64,000 nucleotides of DNA from Bursaphelenchus xylophilus (taxonomy: Eukaryota > Nematoda > Chromadorea > Rhabditida > Aphelenchoididae). Position numbers and translations under genes: made by a program. Positions 49,482 to 61,819 of this stretch are shown one piece after another. The notes beneath the pieces were generated by a model that was not told the DNA's origin, did no database searches, and saw nothing but the letters and a program-made list of their open reading frames with translations. Numbering within the stretch: position 1 is the first letter of the stretch; every line of letters starts with the position of its first letter. The stretch covers positions 6,076,001 to 6,140,000 of the forward strand of contig CAJFCV020000002.1 in NCBI GenBank assembly GCA_904066235.2, read 5' to 3'.

Positions 49482-50596
49482 GGACGGAAAGGTCCGCTAA
49501 AAAAAAGAAAAGAGGAGGGCGGGAAAAAAGGATTTTTTGTGAAAATTGAATAAAATTTGAAATGTTTTCGCTTCGGGACTTGGAAAAAAGGATTTGTTGT
49601 GGGGAGGGGGGAGGTTTTCGAAGGCGCTGATTTCGAATATCGTATCCATTTTTTCTGAATCTTACAATTTTGCTTAGGCAGTAGTGTTAACTAGTAATTT
49701 TTAAAAAAAGACGTAAGTTATATTGTAATACTTGGTGTTTTGATTTTTAGGTGTGACTAGTCTCGAAAAAAATTTTTTTTGAAATGTTTTCGCTTCGAGA
49801 CTTGAAAAAAAGGATTTTTTGTGAAATTTGAATAAAATTTGAAATGTTTTCGCTTCGGGACTTCAAAAAAGGGATTTTTTGTGAAATTTGAAAAAAAATT
49901 GAAATGTTTTCTCTTCGGGATTGGGAAAAAAAAGAATTTTTTGGAAAATTCAACAAAATTTTGAAATCTTTTCGCATCGGGAGTAGAAAAAAGGGTGTCT
50001 GACTGAATATTAACTGTGGTGCCGCCAGCACTAAAATTTTGTCTAAAACCAGTGGTACCACCTGGTACTTTTTATAGTACCACGTGTTTTTGGGCTCTAC
50101 TAAGCACCAAACCATCACCATTACTGCCTTACGGCCAAATTTGCACCTCGTACTAAATAGTACCAGGTAGTACTATTTAGTACCAAGTGTTAAAAATGTA
50201 TTTTTTAAGCAGTACTAGGCACCAAAACAACACCATTAACGTCTAAAAGTGTTATAAGTCGAAAAAATTTCAACAAGAATCCCTAAAGGTAGTAAAGTAA
50301 CAGAAACCCAGTTTTCATATTCAGTCAGTTCATACTCAGTCAGCTCGAAAAAATTTCTAATTTTATTCAAATTTCACAAAAAAATCCTTTTTTCCAAGTC
50401 CCGAAGCGAAAACATTTCAATTTTCACAACAAATCCTTTTTTCCAAGTCCCGAAGCGAAAACATTTCAAATTTTATTCAATTTTCACAAAAAATCCTTTT
50501 TTCCCACCCTCTTCTTTTCCTTTTTTTAGCGGACCATTCCGCACAGCGGACCTTTCCGTCCAGCGGACCTTTCCGCACAGCGGACCTTTCCGTACT
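49482..50596. repeat. foldback with a different terminal motif (AGCGGACCTTTCCG; copy C)
   Basis: Left end has one unit, GGACGGAAAGGTCCGCT; right end has four 17-bp units (50528-50596) AGCGGACCTTTCCGCAC/GTCC. Next inside on both arms is the GAAGCGAAAAC satellite. The core (about 49910-50345) is an inverted copy of 24690-25200 in copy A, including AAAACACGTGGTAC and GTTAATATTCAGTCAGACAC. Confidence 0.85.
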
Positions 50597-51429
50597 CAAT
50601 CAAAAAAATCTACGCAGAGCCTTCGTTTTTTGTAACAAGATGTAATTTTCAAAAAGACGTCAAATTTCTCCGCCGAAAAATGGTCTCTCCGCCGAGGCGA
50701 GAAAAAATTATTTTATTTACATATTCTATTAAAAACGCCCGACTTCGAATTTTAAGACCAATTTAAACTTCTTGGATAACTGCAAAGAGCCCAAGGATAT
50801 CCGCAAAGTCTTTGTGCAATATTTCTTGAAACACCCTGTGGTTATAAAGAAGACTAAATTATGGGACAATATGATGTTACAACATTATTGTAATATGTAT
50901 TCTGGATGAGTCTTGATTCGTCTTATATTAATTCTGTCCCCGGAGTCCGGACGGGACTATTCAAAAATACCTCAAAATTAGCAGCGGATGTTGACGCAAC
51001 TGAAGAAACATTGACTGTATGCATCGCCGTTGTGATTTGAACAGCTCTATTTTCAAACCTTCACACCTCTATTATGATAAATTTTGTTTCCTAAATTCAG
51101 GAATAGGGGTTCCGAATAATTTTAAAATTTTCGCCCGTGACGCTCAAACCACGAGCTTATCGATTTTTTCGCTCTGCACTGTACAAGGCTCACACGATAA
51201 TAGGTTACAATTTTGGCTACCCTTGGTTTGTGGCAGACTTCATTTCAGATTGTTTATTGTCGGAACACTGTATAGCCAATGTTGCCAAATTGTTTGACCA
51301 GCTAGCCAATGAATTGAAGTGATATTTCAACGGATGACCAAAAGTCTGCTAGCGAAAGTGTCAGGACGGCTTTGAAGCCTCGAGAAAAACTAGCCAAAAG
51401 GTTGGAATGGGTTGTAAAGAGGAGGAGTG

Positions 51430-51585
51430 ACTTTGCCTAGCCGAGTCAAGTTTTTGGCTAACAGTTTAAAAATTGTAGCTGTCATTTCAACTAATTGGTC
51501 AATCAATTTTGAAACATTGGCTAGACATATTGGCCAATACCGGACCTGCCCCAAATGAAAGATTGCGAAAATTTTGTGGTCGAGC
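51430..51585. repeat. direct-repeat copy 2 (partner 49105-49240)
   Basis: TTTGCCTAGCCGAGTCAAGT ... GCCAATACCGGACCTGCCCC. Ends about 50 bp before the thrombospondin-repeat gene. The 50600-51430 stretch before it has short open frames but no supported gene. Confidence 0.75.
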
Positions 51586-51637
51586 GTTATGGGCGAAAAA
51601 AGTTTGAATTTACTCGGAACCCCTCTCTTTTGTAATC

Positions 51638-52485
51638 ATGAGGTCGACTTTTCTTTGTTTCCTTTTCTTGCTATGTAGAGCTGCAAAGAGTCAGAAGGAA
51701 ACAACATTTGGATTGGATTTACCGGGTAATTTTCCCAACAAAATTTTAAAAAATTTCAAGATGATTCGACGACGACCACTGAAGAAGAGTCAACCGATGA
51801 AAGCACAACAACGGAGACGACTGAGGAGTTCTCCACCACTTCGGAGGAGACTACAACGACTACTCCATGCTGTCCAACAGGTGGCGTGTGGTCGAATTGG
51901 CGGCCAGCGTCCAATTCTTCTTGTTCTGATACCTGTGGGGGATATGGGACACAACAATTGACTAGAACTTGTTTGTCTTTATTGATATCTTCCTCTTGCT
52001 CCTGCGATGGGAATTCCACGTCTACTGGTCCTTGTAATCTACAGCCTTGCGCTTTTGGACGCGCATCTTGTGCTCCTGGGTTAAAAGTTGGTTTGTTGGA
52101 AGGAAGCTTCGCTTGTCTTAACGGTACCAGTAGTACCTCTACTGACAATTCGACTCTGTCCTGCTGTCCTTCAATTGATTTGTTTAGTGAGTGGAGTGAA
52201 TGGAGTTACTGTTCGAGTTCCTGTGGTAATTGTAGAAATAGTACTCGAAGAAGGGAGTGTGTCCAGAGAACAAGAGGCTGTAGTTGTACAGAGTAAGGGC
52301 TGTTGTTTAATTCTTTTTGTTGTTTGAATCCACTTATTCAAACACTTATATTCAGAAGTGATGGGGTCGAGATCGTTTCCTGCGGCACTTCCGTCTGTAA
52401 ATATCCCACCAGATCTTGCTGTTCAGGGAACCAAGTTCAACACTTGAACGGATCCTTCGTCTGTGCGCCAACATCTTCCTCCTGA
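51638..52485 (+). CDS. secreted thrombospondin type-1 repeat protein
   Basis: Three exons (51638-51725, 51761-52292, 52356-52485) give 249 residues. A signal peptide (MRSTFLCFLFLLCRAAKSQ) is followed by a Thr/Glu/Ser-rich mucin-like stretch. Two thrombospondin type-1 modules come next: VWSNW...CSDTCGGYGTQQLTRTC and SEWSEWSYCSSSCGNCRNSTRRREC. Each is followed by a small Cys-rich piece (PCAFGRASCAPG and VSCGTSVCKYPTRSCCSG) that looks like a repeated nematode module. It is extracellular, with many N-glycosylation sites (NST, NGT, NRNST). Partner unknown. The next gene's ATG lies 7 bp after its stop. Confidence 0.85.
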
Positions 52486-52492
52486 ATTCTTG

Positions 52493-53024
52493 ATGACTTC
52501 TTTTTTCATGGTTGTAATATTACTTTTATTTTTCTTTGGTAAGTAATGATATGAATAAAGTTATTTGAAGTAGCTTCGGAGGCCAAATCGATTGTTAAGA
52601 GACAAATGCCATTCAATTTTATGCCGTTCCAACAGTCTTTCTATCAGCTTCCTCCTTTTCAACGACCTCCGGGGTACTACGGATACCCACCGTTCTTCCA
52701 AGTGCGTATTTTATTACATTTGCAATTTTTATGTTTTTGTGTGTTACTTGGCTTCCATGTCATAATATTTATGCAATTGTGATTTAGTCGCCCTTCTTCG
52801 AGCCGAGCTGGCTGCCCCGATTGGGCCCATGGGATTATTCTAATGATGACGTCATCAAAAGCAAGACCAAAGACAGTAATTTCCTGAGGGCATTGGGTGC
52901 CAGTACTAGAAAATACGACGCCTTCCTTCGATGTCATGATTGTGATAACCTGGAAACAGATTCCAAAATTGATTCAGATTTTTTATTTGATTTTAGTCAC
53001 GATAAAAATAAAAAAATAATTTGA
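52493..53024 (+). CDS. small secreted protein with possible dibasic cleavage site
   Basis: Three exons (52493-52538, 52571-52701, 52788-53024) phase to 137 residues. The signal peptide MTSFFMVVILLLFFF spans exon 1 and is followed by ASEAKSIVKR, a dibasic KR that could be a proprotein cleavage site. Then comes an aromatic/Pro/Gln-rich stretch (MPFNFMPFQQSFYQLPPFQ, PPGYYGYPPFF) and an acidic C-terminal part with one CHDC motif. I know no family for it; it could be a cuticle/eggshell component or a neuropeptide-like precursor. No independent acceptor is seen before its ATG, which supports co-transcription with the gene upstream. Confidence 0.65.
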
Positions 53025-53601
53025 GAAATCGTAATCTTCTTTTAGGATAAAATTATCTTAAAATGCAAACTGAAGATCCCCTGAGGTCATATTTGCATTT
53101 TAAAGCAAAGCAACTTGGCTTTTATCCCTCGAAAAGCGACATTAACCTTGCCTTCACCTGCATTCAACAGGTGAATTTTTGATGAACCTCCGGGTTTCGG
53201 ATGGTTTAACGTTGAAAAGGAGTTGTCGGAAGATGAAAAAGGAGGCTTCAGCCTTTGTTCCGAGCCGGGGCCTTAAATGGAGTCGGATCGGGGTCTCGGG
53301 GATTACTGTAATTCGGGTCGTCTTTCCGGGGCCAAGTTTTAATGGCCTCAGGATTGATGGCCAGTTTCCATGGCGGGATAAATTCATAATGGTGGGGATC
53401 CGTATTCGAGATGCCTTTTGTCCGAATCCATTTCAGATTGAATAAATTTTCTTCAGATCGGCTTTCTGCCCTCGGGGAGTGGTTACCAGGCAGCCGAGTT
53501 TAGGCCTGAATCCGCGATTCTGTGTCTCCGTTTGTGGGAAACCGGCATAACTGAAGTCTCTGAGAGTTTCGCCGTTAACTCCGGCCTTTGTTCCTGGGAG
53601 T

Positions 53602-54015
53602 ATGGACTTGTACAGTCGCTCCACTATGTTCCCCATGATGCATTATGGTATGTGGGAGGGTAGGGGAAGGGGGACAGATGATTTTGGTATCCAAAAGATG
53701 CGATTACTTTAGAAAGTACAAGCTGAATTTATTTGTTTTAGCATCCAATGACAGTGAGCAGATTCTTCAACAACATCTCCATTCACAAAGTCAACTTGGA
53801 CATCAAAAAGACCGAGGTCCGGCCTCAGATCAGTCCCAAGAATATGTTTCAGCTGCTTATGTAGCCGCTAACTTTTCCAACTTTCCACTGGTCGCGGCAG
53901 CCGCCTCTCAACTTAATGGGAGTACCGGTAATAACAACTCGGGTACCCAAAACACTTCTGGATCTTCTTTGGGTGGGATGGAAGAGTACCAGATGAACCA
54001 ATTGCACCACAATTC
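53602..54015 (+). CDS. probable upstream coding exons of the daf-19/RFX long isoform
   Basis: Exon 53602-53647 (MDLYSRSTMFPMMHY) splices in phase to about 53744-54015, a Gln/Ser/Ala-rich stretch (ILQQHLHSQSQ, AAYVAANFSNFPLVAAAASQLN, TGNNNSGTQNTSG). That composition fits an activation domain. The exon ends in phase 2 (donor gtaagg at 54016), which does not fit the next clear daf-19 exon: the frame there meets TAA straight after the acceptor at 56320. Either an exon between 54016 and 56330 is missed, or these exons splice further downstream or belong to another transcript. Confidence 0.5.
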
Positions 54016-56336
54016 GTAAGGCCCCTTTTCGTAATCCTATTGCGTAACTTCCCGAAACGGTCACGGTTTTGAAACATCTCCTATTGGGCAACATTCCCTT
54101 TCCTCGTCGCGTGCATAATTGATGAGGGGTTACTGTAGGAGGAAAGACAGAGTCTCTCTCTTTGCCAAAATACAAAAAACTACCAGAGAATCTGCTATTG
54201 GAATAACTTTAGTACAAGTCGCCCCGATGATTAAACCAGTTCGGAAGCCATTTAAAATGGAGGTCAATGAAGCCCAATTAAAGTGTGGCAAATCAGAGAA
54301 GGGGCGTTAATTAGAGCCATAACTAATTGGCACCTCGGCTCGGTGTCCTTTTATTCGGTTGGAGCCAAATAAGCGGGAAATCGGATCGAATAAAGGAGGT
54401 GGATAAACTCGGAAATTATAAGGTGAATTAAAGGGACGATTACCTCACGAAAACAAATAAAAGACCTACTGGGCATAGACAAAGGTACTTACAATTCAGA
54501 ATATCAAAAAAAAAACATATGGCATAGGCCCACACAAAAGGGAACTGGACCGGGGTGACCATGATTGACCTGTTATTAGCGCCCAAAACAGGTGCGACAT
54601 GGACCGGAAAAAGCAGCGGATGCGTTTGATCTCACCGACCGTTGCGGATAAATCCGCCGAAAATGAAGCCAAAGACTGTGCGAAGACTGTTAAAGAAGCC
54701 TCCGGCACTGCCTTGGAGATTGGTCCCTCAGGCGACTCCGAAGTCTCCAAGGCTGATCACCAAGAGACTGATCTAATGATGCCATGGCTTCATCCGGAGG
54801 CGTCTGAATTATTTATTCCCAATCTTGTTACCAGGCTTCGGTTCTATGGTTATGCCCTCGGGTCACAATTGATTCCCTAGTTGGCGAAAGATACAGATAA
54901 AGGTCAATCTAAGTTTTTGTATAAAAGGGAGGCTATAATTACATCTATAAGGCAAAGCTGAGATAGGTAGGAAGTAGGACAACGAAGACTGAATCCCTTT
55001 GAATCAGTCATTTACGAGACAGGAAACCAGAATGGGTCCGTTAACTCCGGGTACAATATTTATATAAACATTGAGAGGTATCAGTCGTGACGGTTTCCCG
55101 GACAGCCCAGGTCGTCTTGGAAACAAACACCGTCCTTGTATTTGAGTACGAATGTCAAACGAGGATTTAAATCCTGGACTTTTCTTGTTCATCGTCCTTT
55201 CGTTCGAGGGTTCCTTGAGATGAATCGAAATTCCGTTAAGCTGGATTTACGTGATATAAGCTTGATTGGGGCCGGTCCCAAATTCCATCACGAACAGTTA
55301 CTAGGCGACAACCACGTAAGTCGCGTCGTGATGGAGACGGTGTTGCCAGGAGAACACCGTTGGCCCTCGAAGTCGACCTGACGCTCCATTCCACCTCTCT
55401 CACTCCGGTTGGTAGGGACACTCGTTTTTTAGATTTATTTTCCTTCCAATTGATTGTTATTTCGAATGAGAATATAGGAATTGGGTATGAACAAGATTTA
55501 TTTAAGTTATCTGACTAGTTGTGTACCGTTCTATTGCGACCTATGCTTGCTGGAAGTGTCGTGAGCCATGTTTACCATGATGTAAATTTATTCTCATTGT
55601 CTGATTTCATTTCTTAAAAAAATTTTGCATCTCAAAAAGAAAGTTTTAAAAATGATTTCTCTTTTTTTCACGTTGTATCCCTAATGCTTGACAAGTACAA
55701 TTTCCTTTGTTATTCAGTGTTTCCAAAAGCCAATATTCATAGACAGACCGCAATGTTTTCCGCATGCCATTTGTCCGCACCTCTCTGACCTTTCTCGCCC
55801 TGTCATAATTACAGTCCCAGTATAATATAATACACAGTCCCGCTATTTGTGGTTGACCGAATCTGCGGATTTGCTGAGGTCACCATGCCTTCAAGGGCTT
55901 CGGAATTTGGTTTTGGAAATGCCAAAAAAGGTCTTCGGGCATCTTTTCTGTGGATCTGATGACCGACAATTATAACATTGCGCGGCTGATCCCAAAGGCC
56001 CCATTCCCTGGACTTAATGATCTGAAGACGCAGGTGTGCCGGACGATTCCGCCGCCGGAAGCCGGGCTTGTTCAGGGGATTGGGTGCCGAGTGCCGGTGC
56101 TGGCCTCGCCGGAGTGCGGCCTTCGCCGATTCGCGGTCGGGCTTCTTTCGCCCGGGGCCAGACCCCGCCCCCCTTCTCGCTCGTGAATGGAGATAGACCA
56201 GGTGAAATTTCTACATGCATTCACTGGCCATACATACATGTCAAGGCCTCTTATACGATTCTGAGCACGCACTGTCCGTCCTAAGGAAAACTTTCTCGGC
56301 CGTCTTTTCTCGGTGCCTCAGGTCTAATTTGTGAAT
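54016..56336. other. intron or intergenic sequence of the daf-19 locus
   Basis: Contains several uninterrupted frames (for example 54599-54880 and 55950-56186) that lack splice partners or recognisable domains. One or more undetected long-isoform exons may lie here. The acceptor at 56315-56320 marks the short-isoform start. Confidence 0.4.
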
Positions 56337-59300
56337 ATGGTCCAACGTCCTACCCGGCTAGCCGCCCAACGTGCCAATGCTAATATCCAGCAACAAGCGC
56401 TCGCTAGTCCTTATGTTACCCAGGAGATGACGCGTGTTTTGCCGACCTTCCAGGTCCGGGATCGTTACGAGACCGTGATTGTGGACGGTAATTACTCCCC
56501 TAATGAGGACTTGGCTTACAGGAGTGCATATGTCTACGAGACCAGCAACTATCCGACGTCCTATTACCAGGTGAGTACTCTGTTTTCATTATATTGTTAT
56601 TGACTGGACCCAATTAGCCATATATTACCTTTCTTGGGACTTACTCGGCCTATCGTTTCATATTTTCTAACGGAAACATCTGGTGCGTCCCTGCATTCCT
56701 TTACATCTCAGATTGTAGGACTTTATCTTAGGGGTTGCCATAACTACGAGCTCGGATTTCCCTCCGGTTTTGTTTAGTTGGCTATCAAATCTCTTGGAAT
56801 TACATGGCCCATCAACCGAAGAGCCCGCTCCTCACCGTCGTATCTTGGGATAAGGATGGGCGATGTTATTATGTCCCGTCTGACGCCTATCTCCCCGAAG
56901 CTGTAGGTATCCCGAGGGTGAATGGGACTTCCGGTTTGGCCATGTTGTCCAGTTCCGGCCAAATTTTCGAAATCTGAATGCAGGTCTAATGCCTTGGCTA
57001 CTTTCTTAATCTTTAAGAGGGCTGTATAAAACACGCAAAACAATCTTGTTCTTTTTCTTTATCTGCAATAAACTTTTTTTAGCATTATCAACCGGTGCAA
57101 TCGCCTCTCTCCCAGAATGGATATGTCATCAATACTCAGCAAAACTCCCCTCTTTCCAGTAATGAGGAAAACGTCGGCTCTCTTGGCCATACGGCCCGAA
57201 CTCCACGCGCTACGGTAAGGCCGAAAAAGAGAAAACTTGAAAAGTAACTCGAAGAGACGGTAGAAAACAAAACAAATAATTTTATTCGAATTTTAGCTGG
57301 AATGGCTAAACGAGCATTACGAACAATGGGAGGGATCTTCTCTGCCGAGATGCACTTTGTATGAGCATTATTTGAAGTGAGTTAAAATCTATTGATAACC
57401 ATTGTTTTTTAATACAAAGTCAAGTGCTTCTTTTAGACATTGCCGTGATTCGGGATTGGATCCAGTAAATGCTGCCTCGTTTGGAAAACTGATAAGATCA
57501 GTGTTTAAAGGCCTGAGGACACGGAGGTTGGGGACTCGAGGCAATTCAAAATATCATTACAATGGGATCAGAATCAAGTTAACCAGTCCTTTGAACGATC
57601 AGGTGTCTGCGGAAGAATACAACAGGATGCATCCAAACAATGGCCATCCCCGGGCTCCGTAAGTTGTATAATTAATGAGTAATTAATTATTTTTAGACGC
57701 AGACATACAAATGCAGCCTCCAGCAATCGCTCTTCTTCCTCAGCCTCCAGTAGTAGTTATCAGCACAAGTAAGTCGACCATTAGAGACTACTTGTTTTAC
57801 AAGATTGTTATTCCTTGGGAACCTTTTCTATTCCCATTCCCTTCCCTTTTCGGATTACGGTAGCTTCTTTGTTTCTCTCCCCCCAACAACATTTCCATTT
57901 CCTTCGCGCACTTATGGGTTTTCTCTTTTCTCCAAGACGTATTTGGGGCTCCCTTAACCCTCAATTAGAGTTAGGGTGCACACCTGGTTATTCACGGAAC
58001 ATTTGGCTTAATAAAGTCTCTCGGGGATTATGGCCCCAACCCCGTTTTTAATGTCTTTTCTCTTCAGGATCGAGCAATCCGCTTTCAATGGACGAACTCA
58101 ATACTCCAATGAAATGGCTTATGATCCCTTGACCATCGCCCAACAAGAAGCAGACTTGATGAGACCGGTGACTCCTCCACCCATCCAAGAGACAGAAGAT
58201 AATGTACCCAAAGATCATTATGAAGTGGGGGATGGGGAAGTCCCAATTGTAACATTAGAGGACTTGGAGGGACTTCAACCAGCTCTGAGTTCCATCAATA
58301 TGACAACGGAGAATGTGCAGAGATTCGTGGAGATGTATACGCAAAATTGTGCCTCCTTTTTGGGAGCTATGAAAGAATTGGGATTCAGCCAAGTCGAGAG
58401 AATCTGGAGTGAGTTCTGGAATGCCGATCAGGAAAACAAAAGGTACATAGATTAGTGTTTAAAGACGCGCACATTGTAAACAAACTTAACACATGTGTTT
58501 AGCCAAAATCCATTAACCAGAGAAGAAATCCGGCGTCTTTGCACTCTCCCCCAGATCGTCAAGTTCATCTACAATATGGATGTGGCTGTTTTTCAAGTGG
58601 CCTTTGACATTCTTATCCCTAGTGTTCTCTCGCCATGCTTTAAATGTAAGGGGATCCATTAAGATATGATGATTTGTAGATCTTTATGAGGAATTCCGGA
58701 TGTTTAATGCAAATGTGGGCTCGAGCATGAAGAAAGTTCTTGTCGATGTCCCAGCACCTATTCAACAGGTTAAGCAGAAGGCGTGCGGTCTTTTAACATA
58801 TGCCCTTAAACGCCACATGTGGATCAATCACTTTGCAACGTCGGCCCGAGAACAAGTCTTAAATGAACCCCAGACAGTCCAGTTGATGTACAAAGAATTC
58901 TGTAAGATCGAATTAGCCCCTGAGGCAGCATGGGTCACACAATGTGATCCCGATCTGGTCAGGACAATTGTCAGCGACTTCAAGGAGAAGCTGCTTAATC
59001 ACAGTTCCATGGAAGAATGGGCCCAATGGATTGAAAAGGTCCTTGATCAAGTGATGGCCAAGTATCATGATAAACAGCCGGAAGTCCAAGTGAAAGTGGC
59101 CAAGAAGTTCATGCTGCGATGGAGTTTCTACACAGATGCTTTGATCAGAGATCTCACTTTGAAAGGGGCCAAATCTTTCGGTTCTTTTCATCTGATTCGT
59201 CATCTTTATGGGGAATATATGTTGCATCTGATTGTGGTCCGAATGGCGAAACTTTTAAACCAGCCCATGATTTCTTTGTATGGAGGAGTCTTTAATGAGT

Positions 59301-59667
59301 CTATGGAAACTTCTTGGAATGATGATCTCTATGACTGTGATTCCATCCCAATGGATGCAGCGGACTTTAATAAATGTGATCTGGCACATCGAGACGTGAA
59401 TACGGTAAGTGAGGCAGGCTACTTTCGGTTACCTCAATTTAGGATTCAATGGCATGCCAAGACCACAACGCTTTCTACCGTTCATTTGATGATGAGAACA
59501 GCGAGATAAATGTTGTTTATATTCAGGAAGAGGTGATGTGTCCAGGTCCCGAGATGGATATCGAACACGGATCTCCTTCTCAATTCATCGATGTCGAGAA
59601 TCCCGCGTCTTCGGAAGACACGAATGAGACCAAGGAGAATAACAATGTCCATCTGGCCCATTTATAA
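56337..59667 (+). CDS. daf-19: RFX-family transcription factor DAF-19 (short-isoform start)
   Basis: Binds X-box promoters and drives ciliary genes in sensory neurons. The ATG at 56337 follows an acceptor (gcctcag, ending 56320). Exons are about 56337-56570, 57083-57214, 57297-57376, 57436-57660, 57697-57769, 58068-58441, 58502-58647, 58680-59403 and 59444-59667. The winged-helix RFX domain spans three exons: [70 protein letters not shown]. The core is almost identical to vertebrate RFX. The RFX B/C/dimerization regions follow ([36 protein letters not shown]). The C-terminus is acidic. The long intron after 56570 hosts no gene I can see. Confidence 0.95.
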
Positions 59668-59789
59668 CCAAGCCTCACTTAAAATCGCCAAATGATCTCT
59701 TTGTGTAAATTTATTTTATTTAAAGTGAATCTCCATATATTTTTTCCAATGTACATACACAAGTCAGTAAACAGAATTAGGAGTAGATC

Positions 59790-60617
59790 TCAAGCTGTTT
59801 GGAGACTAACAGGCTTGCTGCTTTCCTCCACCGTGGTCACACTTAATTGCTCGGGCTTTTGGTTGGGTAAATGAGGGAAATCTCCGGATACGAGGATATC
59901 GTACATAAGATCGATCGTCCGTTCATTCGTCGCTTTCATGTGACTGTAACTGGCAAAGATGCTGAACACACAAAGAACCGCTGAAATTAGTTATTACTTT
60001 GCTCTCTAAAGAAAAATCTTGTGTAAAATAATCAAAGCTTACATTCAAAGAAAGCAATCAGAACAAGAACAAGATGGATGGAACCAGTGGAAGCAGTGCA
60101 TCTCTCAGTCTGAACTGGAAAGCACAACCTGTTCATATAAAGGGTGCAATCTGCAACCAAGGCCAAAGATAACGCAAAGGAAAGACTGGCGGAGAAGATG
60201 ATCAGCCATTGAGCAGTCCAATCCAAACGACGGGCTGAGATGAAGGATAAGATGGCCGTGATAATAAAACAGAGAGAAGAAGAGATACCGAAGGCCGTGT
60301 GCGTTATTTCATTTGTTGCGATATCGAATATCAGAAGGACCAGGCCGAAGAAAAGATGGCCTATGCCAAGCCAGATCGCGGTCTTCGAAGATCTCCATAG
60401 ACATCTCCGGCGATTCTTTTGGGCTGCAAAGATCAGCACAACGTTATTATATGTAAGTCATAGCATATAAACAAGATGAACAAAAGTGTCCTCATATAAT
60501 ATTATTTTTTGAACCTTTACCTTCTCTGATCTCCTGTTCTCTCCTCAAAGTCTCCTTAATTAACTCGGTAAGCAATGGCCTTCGATCCGACCGTTGAGAT
60601 GTACTACAACTGCTCAT
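59790..60617 (-). CDS. four-pass membrane protein, MARVEL/MS4A-like topology
   Basis: Three exons (60521-60617, 60043-60423, 59790-59980) give 222 residues. The ATG is directly preceded by TTTCAG, so the mRNA is probably trans-spliced at the start codon. The N-terminus is cytoplasmic and basic. Four TM helices follow: AIWLGIGHLFFGLVLLIFDIA, a second at HTAFGISSSLCFIITAIL, a third at WLIIFSASLSFALSLALVA, and one spanning the last junction (LVLVLIAFFESVLCVFSIF). The loop between TM3 and TM4 has two Cys (RLCFPVQTERC). No family-defining motif was recognised. It is tail-to-tail with daf-19, with 122 bp between stops. Confidence 0.75.
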
Positions 60618-61016
60618 CTGAAAGTAAATTTTGTAATCAGAGGACATAAAACAAGAAAAGACAGATGGGGCTGGCTCGAAAGGCCATTAGACCCATCAAA
60701 TTGGACATCATAATCTGGGCTGGCTTATCTCCCACCCCAACAATGATCGATGACAGCCTTATTACTGAGTATTTATGTGATTGTAATTATAATTAGAGAA
60801 AATAAAATGAAAATAAAAAGGAACGACCTTTGAGCCGACCGGAAAGATCCGACCCTCAGGGCAAAACAGCTGTCTTGAAGGTCGGGACGTCAAAAGCCGA
60901 GAACGGATCCACAATATGAGCCCAATCCTCCCTCACTCCACTCCCAGATCAATACATGCAATGGATAACGAGACTTATCAGCAAATAAATAGAGATAAAT
61001 TGCAATCAAACAGGAG

Positions 61017-61380
61017 GTATATCAGTCTGTCGGGAAAATAGTGCGGGTCGTCGCAAAGATGATTCGCCTCGTCGAAAAAAAGTGCAATCGCGCACCAAAT
61101 TTCCAGCTGCGGCTACAAGTCGTACCAGAAAGTGCGTAGAGTTTTTTGCGGCCTTTTTTGGCATCGCAGAGTGCACCTTGCCTGTTTTCGCATCGCATAG
61201 TGCAAGTTTCCTTTTTTGCACTGTGCAATTTCATTTCGTGCGCCCAAAATTCGCGCCGACTCCGTTGAGGGTACGAGCGATAACCCGGAAAAGCCTATTG
61301 CACGGTGAAACGTGAAGTTTTGTTTCCTCAGAGTGCATTTCGCGAAAATCACTCCAGCGACTTTGCGAACGGACTAGTAC
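61017..61380. repeat. chimeric MITE-like segment
   Basis: Begins with the TCAGTCTGTCGGGAAAATA end of the 61552 family and ends with CCAGCGACTTTGCGAACGGACTA, the end type of the 8760 family. The interior has GCATCGCAGAGTGC and GCACTGTGC words. It looks like a recombinant or nested pair of elements. Confidence 0.5.
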
Positions 61381-61551
61381 TTACTGTGTAATCTTGAATT
61401 AATGATGTAAATTTACAATTGAAAGTCTCAAAATACATTGTTGAGTCGACAAAGCTGTCAACATCTTTGTATAATCAAAATGTGATCTTTTTTCGCAACA
61501 AAATGCACTCAGAAAGCTCTTAAATTACTTTGTGGCAACATTTCTGGTCTA

Positions 61552-61694
61552 TCAGTCTGTCGGGAATAACGGCGGGTCGTCGGACCTTGGAATCGCTCAT
61601 CATCGCTTTGCAACGGCAAGCCGAGGCTGGGGCTTTGGCGACGAGGCGAGCCATTTTGCTGCGACAACCCGCCGTTATTTTCCCTACAGACTGA
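61552..61694. mobile_element. 143-bp MITE with TA target duplication
   Basis: Left TCAGTCTGTCGGGAATAACG, right its complement ending CCCTACAGACTGA; TA on both sides (61550-61551, 61695-61696). Arms about 35 bp (continuing GGCGGGTCGTCG / CGACAACCCGCC). Partial copies at 7725 and 61017. Confidence 0.85.
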
Positions 61695-61819
61695 TAAAAC
61701 AACCTTAGAAAACGCGCTAAATACACAATCCTTTCTACAGTCGCCATTTTATAATTATCATGCCAAGCAATGCCCTAATTTATTGCCGTTATTTTCCTCC
61801 CAACAATAAGCCAAGCCGT

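Noticed and set aside
51019..51322. Two short overlapping open frames
   Set aside because: No splice partners or recognisable domain, and they lie in a repeat-flanked stretch; probably chance.
54599..54880. 93-codon open frame as a gene
   Set aside because: No domain and no splice partner found; it could be part of a daf-19 intron, so it is not called separately.
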